From the NCBI RefSeq assembly GCF_040183065.1, contig NC_091130.1:126393914-126457913 (forward strand): DNA of 64,000 bases, written 5' to 3'. The DNA is from Periplaneta americana. Taxonomy: Eukaryota; Arthropoda; Insecta; Blattodea; Blattidae. The notes under the pieces are model-generated. The model worked only from the letters and a program-made list of their open reading frames with translations, was not told the DNA's origin and did not search any database. The number at the start of each line of letters is the position of its first letter. The first letter of the stretch is position 1. The position numbers and the translations under genes are program-made. Shown here in pieces: positions 20,941-31,400 of the stretch.

Positions 20941-21304
20941 AATTCTAGAGTTTATACCATGCCTTTCTCTAGATAATAAACAACTTACTCATGAATGTAG
21001 TGACCATCTGCTCATCATATTGAACATGATAATATTTTCATGATGGAGAATTTGTCGAACACAACTATAAAAACATTTGAGAACATTATGTTTGTAGAGA
21101 AAGAACTCCTATTATAGCACCTAACATCTTGTTACATCTGACTTGTTATACTTACACCCCAATTATGATACAACTTTTTGTCAATAAAGCTACATGTTTC
21201 ACTGAGTTACAAGAGTATTTTTCTACATTCTTAGAAAGGAATATGTGAAACATGAAGTCATTTAACAACACTGAGAAACTGTCAGTTCAAGTAACGTCAA
21301 TTGA

Positions 21305-21346
<42 letters not shown>

Positions 21347-22500
21347 CGTGTGCGTGTGTGTCTAATGCTTACCCATGCTTATTTTCTGTGTAGTTCATCC
21401 AAAGATCGAGTTTTATCTATGCTGTATATGACAATACTCATATCATTATTATAGTGTTATTTTTAAGGCATGAAACAATCTGCAAAGAAGCCACACCCAG
21501 AAAGCATACAGTATATCTTATGGAGATAAAATACATTTGATTGTATTTCTAAGAAAAATCAGTGTATGTCAAGTAATCTATGGCGAGTTGTATTCTCTCG
21601 AATAATCCCTGCACTGCACTTTTGAAAGGGGGGAAATAAAAAAAAAATACAAAAATAAAACTTTCAATAAATATATTCATAACAAATTATAAACACTTAA
21701 ATAGAAATATAGTTCAGTCAACAATAAATTTTAAATAAACTTTATCTTGGAACAGTACGCATTTTGAACCCATCCTATGAACACACGCACTGCATGCACT
21801 GGATCGTACTCAAGTGTGAATTTATGTCAATTTTCTTGCTCAATCTGCCGTTTACACGATATCTTGCAATATTAATAGCATGCATCAGTAAATTAACTAA
21901 CTTAATTTTGTATGATACTACGTGGTTTGTTATAATAAATATTTACTATCACTATTAATTTCTTCATTTTGCGCCGTTTTCGTCATCACTACCATCATCG
22001 TTGCCCAAGCATTCGTCTACAAACGTCTTCTGTTCCGTCCAGCTGATTGGAGATGCTACCCTTTTTGAAGTTCTTTTCAACAAGAGGGAGTGATATGTGT
22101 TCTCAAGCACGAATCCAATGACAATATCATGACACAGAAACTTATCACACTTGAACTTGATTCTGACACATGTACTGCTAATCCAAACACAATTTGACAA
22201 TGTTTTTGTTTTTAACTTTATTTATATTCTGTAATGAGTCCGAATTGTAACGTTTTTGTTAAGTCACACTCCAAAATATAATTTTTATTTTATTTAAAGC
22301 TTCATGTTGCTGTGAAAAATTCAATTAACACACTCTAATTTGAAACTAATAGCATATAAATAAAACATCATTTCGAGTAATTTTAATGATCCTTTGATTT
22401 TTCATAGCAACATATAGCTTTAAAATGTATGTTTATCAAAACTTTAAATTTTGAGTTGTTTCTCTTTTGAACTGGGTCATCAATATAATAGTTTTCATGA
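20941..22500. other. Intergenic DNA between the FBF1-like and BTB-BACK-TLDc genes
   Basis: No gene is supported here. A 78-codon minus frame at 21964-22200 with an acidic tail is unrecognised and has no paralog or splice support. Confidence 0.35.
21304..21360. repeat. (GA)n/(GT)n microsatellite
   Basis: (GA)n from about 21304 to 21345 grading into GTGCGTGTGTG. Confidence 0.9.
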
Positions 22501-22509
22501 AGGTATTAC

Positions 22510-22691
22510 CACAGTTTAGTATATACAGTCACGAAGCTCAATACGTAGGGAATATGCATCCATAGATAGTTGCTAACCACTAGGATCGCTACTATCGCCT
22601 CATCACAGACAATGCGAAATAGTACCAGCACAGTCTATTGTTCCTAGCACCCTCACAACTCAAGGTTCGTGACTGTATATACTAGACTGTG
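22510..22691. mobile_element. MITE-7 copy 1 (182 bp, 7-bp target duplication)
   Basis: The ends CACAGTTTAGTATATACAGT and ACTGTATATACTAGACTGTG are inverted. GTATTAC flanks it perfectly on both sides (22503-22509, 22692-22698). The interior is an imperfect palindrome with CACGAAGCTCAATACG and AAGGTTCGTGACTG. There is no coding capacity. Other copies: 26965, 44365, 58832, 59472 and 60928. Confidence 0.85.
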
Positions 22692-22700
22692 GTATTACTA

Positions 22701-24572
22701 CAGTAGAATCCCTCTTATCAGGCACCAAAGGGACCAGACTAGTTTTGGATGTAAGATTTTGCCGGATAATTGAATTAATACCGGTACCGGTATATACAAA
22801 AAAAAAAAGGTTCGTATTTCATGGAGCCAAATGTTGAAACTGCAGCCATGTGAAGCTTATTACTCTATCACTTGCTCATAACTGAATAAACATAAAAACT
22901 GTGTGGATTTTCCTTATTAAAACACTTCACACAACACAAATAATACACTAATTCCAGATTCGAAAATTCACTGAAAATTGAAGTTTGTGCGATCTTCCAG
23001 GAAATAACGACCGTTTTGTTGTAATAATTAAAAAAAAATATTTATTTGAAAAAACGAAGTCTGTTACATAACTGAAGCTTCTTTTACTTCTCTACATAAT
23101 CACCACCTACATTTAAACATTTGTCGTATCTCTTCACTAGCTTTAGAATTCCCGTGTTATACTCCTCTGCCGCCAGTTCATTAAGCCAGGTGTTCACTGT
23201 CTTCTTCAACTCTTCATCACTTCCAAAACGTGTACCACCCAGAAAGTCTTTCAGCTTAGTGAAAAGGTGAAAATCGCTAGGAGCAAGGTCTGGACTATAG
23301 GGCGGATGATCAAAGATTTCCCAACAGAATTGATCCAGCAATTCTCGAGTTGAAGCAGCAGTGTGCGGGCGGGCGTTGTCGTGAAGAAGCACAATTCCTC
23401 TCGAAAGCATTCCTCGCCTCTTGTTTTGGATGGCTCGCCGTAGTTTTCGTAAAGTCTCACAATAACGATTTGCATTGATCGTAGTGCCTTTTGGCATGAA
23501 ATCCAGCAAAAGAACACCTTTGCGATCCCAAAAGACAGTAGCCATGACTTTTTGTGTTGAGAGAGTCTGTTTGAATTTTGAGTTTCTTGGGTGATGAGGG
23601 ATGATGCCACTGACGTGATTGGCGCTTGGTCTCTGGGGTGTTGTGAGACGCCCAGGTCTCATCACCAGTCACAATTTGATCAAGAAAGGCGTCTCCATCT
23701 GTGTGATATCGCATCAAGAATGTCAATGCTGAGGCCATTCTCTGAGTTTTGTGTTGGTCACTCAGTTGCCGTGGAACCCACCGTGCACAGATTTTGTGGT
23801 AGCCAAGATGTTGCGACAGAATTTCAACAAGCAAAGAACGAGAAATGTCAGGAAAGGCAATATGCAATTCGTCGAGTGATGTGCGCCTGTCTTGCAAGAT
23901 TCTGTCGTTCACTTTAGTCTTCAGGTCTTCTGTGATGAGTGATGGGCGTCCGGGTCGAGTTTCATCGTGGACATTTGTTCGCCCATTGTTGAACATTTTG
24001 CACCATTTTCTCACATTTCCTTCATTCATTACAGTTCCTTCAATTGCCGGTAAATTTCTGCAGGTTTCAAATGTCGGGCATTCAAAATCGAATCACACTC
24101 CTCACCTCACAGTCAGTGGGATTATCAATCACGTCGTTCATTTTGAAGTAACACAAAATGCACAATGGCGACTTGTTGCAACCAGTACTCACAACATTAT
24201 GAGAACACATGTTAAGGAAGCCAGTTGACCTTCAAACAAGGAAGGGGAGTCAGCTGCGTGGCGGGTATGTGCGAAAGGTCGTTATTTCCTGGATCCCCCT
24301 CATAGCAACACTGATGGTCCGAACATAACTAAATAAACATAAAAACTGTGTGGATTTTCTATATTAAAACACATCACACAACAATAATACACTAATTTTA
24401 GGTTCAAATATTAATTAAAAATGAAAGTTCGTGCGAACTTCCTAATGTGGCAAAACTGGCGGCCCAGACTGTGGCAATGTGGCAGATTCAATATTTTCTT
24501 TTAGTCCAGCCAAAAGTGCAGTTGTTTTGGTATTGCTGGTTATTTGAGTACCGGTTACGAGGGATTTTACTG
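22701..24572. mobile_element. Pogo-like element containing a nested mariner
   Basis: The ends CAGTAGAATCCCTC and GAGGGATTTTACTG are inverted, and TA flanks both sides (22699-22700, 24573-24574), as in Tc1/mariner/pogo elements. The subterminal right part matches a solo end at 39896-39968 (AATACCAAAACAAC then CACTTTTGGCT). Inside lie a direct duplication of about 110 bp (near 22877-22985 and 24325-24433) and, between the duplicates, a mariner. Confidence 0.7.
22997..24292 (-). pseudogene. Degenerate mariner transposon and transposase
   Basis: The inverted ends CCAGGAAATAACGACC (22997-23012) and its complement (24277-24292) enclose a minus-strand mariner transposase in at least two frames. The first part has DETRPGRPSLITEDLKTKVN and IVTGDETW (first catalytic Asp). 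After a frameshift near 23600 come VLLHDNARPHTA (second Asp), YSPDLAPSDFHLF (third Asp, DD34D signature) and the end GGDYVEK. The flanks are not clean TA. It cannot make a full transposase. Confidence 0.85.
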
Positions 24573-24579
24573 TATAACC

Positions 24580-25710
24580 ATTTCATCAATTCTACTGATT
24601 GAAGGTAAAACATATGAAAACAAAACATGAATAAGAAAAAAATATAGTTTTTATTTTGTTTATATTTCTTTGTACAAATTAACTACTGTTGGAAACTGTT
24701 ATTTACTAATGCAAACTTCATAAGCAATAGATTAATATTATTTTTACAACAATGAACTTCAAAACATAGTGCAATTTCAAATAAAATACATGTTTTAGAT
24801 CATATTAAAAGGCACTTTTAACAATTCAACATAAAAAAATGTGCTACTTTTGGCACAATTTATCATTCACACACAAATTTCACGACATTCCGTCAGTCAT
24901 ACAGTGGATATTATGTGCATATGCACAAAGGATAAAATCAAATGGAAAATTAATCATGAAAGTAAAATAAGCAGTAATATTAGCAGATTTCTAACAATAA
25001 ATCTAAATTTAACAATGACGAGGACCTATAACGTAAACTTCAAGCTCGCAAGGTCCACAACATTGGAGGACCTGGGCCTTCAGGGTTCCTGCAAGAGTTT
25101 TATTAAAATATTTCTCAAAATACCCTAAGAAAATTATAATTTTTCTATGCTACTGGTGAAAGAATATTTTTCTAGTACACTAGGGATTAAAAGAATTTCT
25201 AATTATTCAATATGTATCGTACTTAATTATAAAACTGACAACAGACAATAGAAGTCTTCTATTCAAGCAGTTTAAAAGAGCTGTGGTTTTATTTTTGTGC
25301 ATACAGTATACCTAAATACGTGTATGGGAACCTACAATGTTTTAATGAATCGTATGGGGAAGAGGAAATTCTGTCCATATGGCGTATGGTGCCAAAGTTT
25401 TGTAAATGGGGATCTAGATTTTTACACAGAGATCTGTAGGCCTACTGATCTTAGATTCTCACATGCTGTTCCTATGATTACCTTACTTGATGTTTATGAT
25501 CATAAATGTCCATCACTACAGCGCTGGAATCCAGAGCCATAATTATATTATTGAAAAACACAGAAGTACTGCTGATACATTCCAAGATTCGTCAAGGCAA
25601 GTGTGCATCTACTGTGACGGCTTCATGGGATATTCTTTAAATCAAGCTTGTTTCGAAATTATGGAAAGATAAATCAAAACAATAATTCTTTACTTCTTCT
25701 TATATTAAAA
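24580..25710. other. Intergenic DNA, nothing recognised
   Basis: AT-rich; the open frames are short and unrelated to anything I know. Confidence 0.4.
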
Positions 25711-25714
25711 GATT

Positions 25715-25860
25715 CTAAGTAACGATTAGCAAGTCTGACCGTGAAACAAGCGAGACTGGATTCAATTCCTAGTTGCGATAAGTTGAGGTTTCTTTCGAGG
25801 TTTTTCCACAAACCCATTAACAGCAAATGCAACTATCGCAGTTGATGAAGCGTCGTAAAA
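25715..25860 (+). mobile_element. tRNA-derived SINE fragment (family A-like core)
   Basis: Box-B-like GGATTCAATTCCTAG is followed by TTGAGGTTTCTTTCGAGGTT and TTTCCACAAACCC, a decayed version of the family A core. Confidence 0.5.
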
Positions 25861-25870
25861 TATAGGGAAA

Positions 25871-26789
25871 TATAGGGTAGACCAGGTAATTGTAAACACT
25901 TTTCACTGATTTCAAATATATTTCAACATTACACAACTCTCAGTAACGGTAAGCATGACAAAGAAACATTGTATTATTTTTAGATCTTTCTTTTCCCTGA
26001 AAATGGGTTTTAAATTATAAGGTTGACTTTTTTTCATCTTTTAATTCCTAGTTTACATTTACCCCACCTGTTTACATTTACCCCTTTGAGAGGGGGGTAA
26101 TTGTAAACACCAATTTTCACACCGGCTATAAGACACTGAACATTTTTTGTTCTGTTTCAGAAGAAAGACCTGTATTCCTCCCAACTCCAATTTTGGTCAC
26201 TGGTACAGTTCGTCCCTTTAACCTATGATACATGACGATATAGGAACTCAGTACCTCTCCTGAGCTTCACGATAACTGTAGTTACTATTATTCACAAATG
26301 TGACAACCCTCTCTAAATCCTCTACAGTGTAGTTGGGTGAGGGTCTCTTTTATTACTAAAAAGTATCAAATCTAACCATAGTAAAACATGTTTACGATTA
26401 CCTCCAATCAATTAAAACTATGGGGCAAATGTAAACACGTCATAATTTAATGAACTGAGGTTATGGGAGATCTCAAAACCATTGTAATAAATGTTAACTA
26501 CCACACATTACTCATAAAAACAACATATTCTTAAAAAATAGCACTGTACGTTTACTTACAATGCCAAAAATGAAGGTGAAGCAAATTCTTTCTCAAGTTT
26601 TTTTGTAGACTCTTACAAAACATTCGTTCACAACGAAGCAGTTACTTCTATTTGGCGCCAAACTGCTTTGTAGGTTAGCCAACATGTTAATTTAAGTATT
26701 CCCCCGAATTAAAATTTTTATATTGACAGTTTTGTATTTCTCACAGCATTTGTTTACAATTACCCTCATCTACCCTATATTAAAAGAGC
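25871..26789. mobile_element. Non-coding DNA element of about 920 bp with TATAGGGTAG termini
   Basis: The left end TATAGGGTAGACCAGGTAAT and the reverse complement of the right end TATAGGGTAGATGAGGGTAA, each followed by TTGTAAACA, form terminal inverted repeats. Internal TTTACATTTACCCC and GGGGGTAATTGTAAACA repeat the terminal motif in both orientations, so terminal-like binding sites recur inside. No transposase is present. Confidence 0.6.
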
Positions 26790-26964
26790 CATTACATGAC
26801 AGTCGGTGAGGTAGAGAAAAGAGAGTAAAATATATTTCAAGGGAGAAAAATAAATAGTATGGAGTATGGTCAAGAAAAAAATTACCATAACAGCACTGGT
26901 TCTAACTCTAATAAAAATCTAAAATTGTCCTACTTCGGATGGACCAACTGCTAGTTAGTTACAC

Positions 26965-27731
26965 CAGTCTAGTATATACAGCCACGAAGTTCAATACGTA
27001 GTAAATATGCAAACATTAGATAGTTGCTCACCACTAGGATCGCCTCATTACAGGCAATGCAAAATAGTACCGTCACAGTCTATTGTTTCTAGCACCCTCA
27101 AAACTCAAGCTTCGTGACTGTACAGACGTGGACAAATTATTAACAAAATTGACGATTTTTATGATAATTCTATTTACAAAATTTGACTTTTCAATTTAGA
27201 CTAAAGTTAACAATTTTCCTTATTTCTATCATTACAGTAGATAGAAATATGCAAAAATGTCAAATGTAGGCTATTCTAAATTGAAGACTCAAATTTTATA
27301 AAAAATATATAATAAAATCTTCAATTTTGCTAATAATTTGTAAATATTCAAAAATGTCAACTGCAGTCTAAAGTTAAGAGTCAAATTTTGTAAAAATATA
27401 TAATAAAAATTTTCAGTTTTGCTAATAATTTGGAAATATTCAAAATGTCACCTGTAGTCCAAATTGAAGAGTCGAATTTTTAAAAATAATACAAAAAATC
27501 TTCACTTTTGCTAATAATTTGTAAATATGCAGAAATATCAATTGTAGTCTAAATTGAAGAGTCTAATTTTGTAAAAATATACAATACAAATCTTCAATTT
27601 TTCTAATAATTTGGATATACGCAAAGATGTCAACTGTAGTGTAAATTGAAGAATCATATTTTTTTTTAATTTATAATAATGATCTCCAATTTTGCTAATA
27701 ATTTGTCCATGTCTGTATATAGTAGACTGTG
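26965..27731. mobile_element. MITE-7 copy 2, split by a TA-flanked element
   Basis: The left part has the MITE-7 body from AGTCTAGTATATACAGCCAC to GCTTCGTGACTG and the right terminus TATAGTAGACTGTG lies 600 bp further on. GTTACAC flanks both outer ends (26958-26964 and 27732-27738). The left terminus lacks the first CA of other copies. Confidence 0.75.
27123..27715. mobile_element. Nested Tc1/mariner-like MITE with five internal repeats
   Basis: The ends CAGACGTGGACAAATTATTA and the complement of TAATTTGTCCATGTCTG are inverted, with TA on both sides. The interior has about five tandem units of 91-92 bp. Each unit contains a copy of the inner terminal sequence TTTTGCTAATAATTTG followed by AAATATGCAAAAATGTCAAC and GTAGTCTAAATTGAAGAGTC. 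The element splits MITE-7 copy 2, which dates it as the younger insertion. Confidence 0.75.
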
Positions 27732-27954
27732 GTTACACTATATCAGCGAATAAGGGCAATATAAATAATGTAATGAGAGTATAATTATTATAAATCAGCA
27801 GCAAAACTGCAAAAATGTGCTGATTTACTATGACTTATAATAACTTCTAATGCTAATATTCCACTCTACCAAATAATGGTAAACTGTTACTTTCTCTATA
27901 AATGTGTCTCTAAATATAATATTTTCTTTACAATTAAAATTAGTATTGTAACAC

Positions 27955-28040
27955 TAGGTAAAGGTAAAGTCATCTCATATTACAGGCCATGAAGACCTAA
28001 CAATGTAGTGTGAGGTTAAGGTTCCCGTTTGTCATTGTAA
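27955..28040. mobile_element. SINE fragment (TAAAGGTAAAG family)
   Basis: AGGTAAAGGTAAAGTCATCT followed by ACAGGCCATGAAG resembles, in the opposite sense, the fragment at 63055-63115 (CCTTCATGGCATGT and ATCTTTACCTTTACC). Confidence 0.45.
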
Positions 28041-28237
28041 TGCTATAATATGTCATTAAATCAATTGATTTACGAACCAAGCACACAAATAATATTATTA
28101 CTGTACTCTTTAAATTAAACTAACAAGGGGATGGGAGAGAGAAGACAAAAGGGCAACCAAGAGAATAACATACAAAAATATGATATTCATACCTTATGCA
28201 TTCAAAATTATCTCAAGTATTACTGCTGATTTATTTT

Positions 28238-28424
28238 CTATTTGCCACCCACAGGAGTGAAAACTTCATAGTCAATAACTGAAAAATTATAATCTCCCAT
28301 TAGAATACTGCAAGAAGCATTATCCCCGTCGTAGGAATGAGGAAGATTTGAGTAGCTGTCCATGTTGGTATTGCAGTTGCTCGCTATCAGGAGATCTGCT
28401 CCTGCTCCAAATATAGGTCCACAA
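28238..28424 (-). CDS. BTB-BACK-TLDc exon G (terminal, TLDc end)
   Basis: 187 bp including the TAG at 28238-28240; acceptor ACTTACAG. It encodes [59 protein letters not shown]...CN is the terminal TLDc signature. An AATAAA hexamer overlaps 28230-28235. A dispersed repeat begins about 39 bp upstream of the acceptor. Confidence 0.9.
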
Positions 28425-31400
28425 CTGTAAGTAAACAAGAATGTTTCCAAAGGAATATTATTAACTAGCCATACTCGTGCGCTCCGCTGCACCTGTCAGA
28501 AATAAATATAAAGTAATTACATAATTAAATTAGGATGTCTGATCCAGGGAACATTCGTGTTTGATAGAAGGATAAATCGTTTAATATGTTACTTAATTTA
28601 AAATGTATTTAAATAATTAAAATGCGGTCTTTTTGGTCCAGAGAGCAATCATCTGGTGCAACGACAATTCCTTTAACATGTTTGTTAATTGTTATTACAT
28701 GCAACCATAGTTTAATGAAGGTTGACATATCATTTAGTTTTAATGTTATATTACTTGCTATATGTTTCAGAAGTTACTGTAATAACATTGTAGAACTATG
28801 TCCATCTAGAGAAACTACAATTTCCACTGGTGAAATAATAATTAAACAATTAATTAGCTTCCGATATTACTTCATACAAACACAGAAACATTCTCTTAGG
28901 CTATGTTTAATAGCTTTCGATTGTTGTTGTCCAAGGCCCCTTATAGACGAAGTCATTTGTTTTTATTTCAGTATAGCACCTTAGATGGTGTTGTTATTGT
29001 AATTTTAAAACTCATTTATCTCATTAAATATCAGTCTTATCAAAATTTTGTATAGAATAAAACTTATCGGAAATTATTTTTAAAGAAACTTTTGTTATGT
29101 AATATTTTTCATGAAAATCAATAATGAGTGATATATTTGGATTTATTTAATTCAGGCCCCCTTATAACCCCCCTTTTAAATAAAGTATTTTGAATCCCAT
29201 ATAGCCTAAAATCTAAGTTACAACGAACTTAATTTATATTCCAATTTTCATATAAATCGGTTCACCCATTATCGCGTGAATAGGTAACAAACATCCAGAC
29301 AGACAGACAGACATACAAACAAAAATTTAAAAAAAGCGATTTTCGGTTTCAGGATGGTTAATTATACATGTTAACACCAATTATTTTTGGAAAATAGAAA
29401 ATTACCAGAATAATTTTGGCTACAAATTTATTATTAGTATAGATTACTTAATTATTAACTTTAGGAACCATAGTAGCTCAGTTGATATATCAACAGACTG
29501 TGAATTCGAAGGTACCGAGTTTGTGTCAGAATGGTCATCATGACTTTCAGAATGGCTCTAGGGTGCATTCAGCCTTCTGTCAAATTGAGTACCAATTCTT
29601 TCCAGGGATAAAAAGGTGGACGGAGCATGATGCTGATCACATCACCACTTTCTCATCCTGAGGTTAAGACGATGTGCTACTAAAATAATAGAATTTTTAC
29701 AAATTTTATCATTTTTTTTATTTTCGTGCTAAAAATGTACGGTTTCATGAAAATGTTATCTCCGTATCTTAATTATAAGTATACTTTTATATAATTGGTA
29801 GAAGTTGTGTTAATGTACGAGTTATGTGTAACAAAACTTTAAATTTAATTATCTCAAAAAAGAAATTTTCTACATTTTCAATGAAAAACTTATCAGATTA
29901 CCAGGAAACAATTGGCATTCATACAGTCCTCTCTGTCGATTGAAAACTCAAAAAAAGTTTCATATCTATGGTTCAAGAATTAAAACAGAAAATCAATAAC
30001 CCGAATTTAAAAGAAAACTTACAAATTAAACCAAACCCTTTAACTCTATTAAATATAGAATATAATCTAAATTTAACAGAAGAAATACTGAAAACAGAAG
30101 TAAACGCTGAAATAATGAAACAATTATCTTTAGAGACAATTAATATTAGGTACCCCTCCACAAAACTGGCTTCATTTATACACCGACGGATCCTTGATCT
30201 CCAGAGAACAAGGTGCCGGTACAGGTGTTACGTGCTGTCTCTTCTCACTTTGTAGATCTCTTGGATATGGAACAACAAGTTTTGATGGAGAAATCGTTGC
30301 AATAAGTGAAATTCTCAGGAATCTTCTATGCCACATCAATAAATTTAAGAATGCAGTTATATTGTCAGACTCCAAAGCAGCTATTTTATCAATAGTCTCT
30401 AAACACACACCTTCATCTCAAACAGCAGAAATGACTAAAATGCTCTCTCAATTAATATCACTCAATAAAAGAATTGTTTTCCAATGGATACCATCCCATT
30501 GTGGAATCCTGGGAAACGAGAATGCGGATGCATTAGCAAAGAAGGGCAGCACTGCTACTTACAGACCTGTTACTAAATCTACGTATTACTCTGTGAAAAG
30601 ATTTATTAAATCTACATACTTAGACTTCAACAAACAAAATTTGATAACACAATATCAAGGGAAAAAATGGAACTCTCTGCATCATAATCCACAGTTAATT
30701 CCCGATTTACCACGAAAATCGTCTGTAGCTGAATTTAGATTGGCAACAGGCCATGATTGTTTGGCCAAACACCTGCATAGAATTGGAATATATCAGTCCC
30801 CTAACTGCCCATTGTGCAACTCAAACCAAAAAATGGATTCGGAACACCTCAAAATCTGTGCTTCAGTGGCTGATTATGATAATATCTTTGAAAAATATTG
30901 GAGTGCAAGAGGTTAAATGACTTTATTGTCAAATGCCTGGCATTAGAAAACAACAACATTTTCAGAGACAATTTTCTCTCTTCCACACTTCCCACTTCGT
31001 CGTTTTCTTGTTAAACTAACCAGATTTTGAGGACAACAATAAATTTTCCCACCAAGAAATTAACATAAATAGCTACATGGAAGGCGAAAACTAACGAATC
31101 TTAGCGGATAAGCCTAAAGTACTGTCGATAATCGAATACTCTTGATAGTTTATACTACTGCTGCATAGTACATACTTTGTAGTAATAGTATCAGGTTTAT
31201 GCATACAAAACGAAGTATTTACTTCTACTTCAAGTATTTTCTACAGTCAAAGCAAAAGGTAATACTACAACTTTATGCATTCCACCCATTGAATTCATGA
31301 CTGCTTATGTTCAAAGAGTTTTCATTAATTAGCTTTGAAAATTTATATAATTATACTTACTCTGGATGGTAACAAATAGCAAACATTTTCTTCACAATGT

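Noticed and set aside
21964-22200. 78-codon minus frame with an acidic C-terminus
   Set aside because: No recognisable domain, splice support or paralog in the window. It could be an exon, but I cannot support it.
29270-29340. Short direct repeats (ACAG)n considered as a CRISPR-like array
   Set aside because: This is a microsatellite inside a retroelement tail in a eukaryotic genome; there are no regular spacers.
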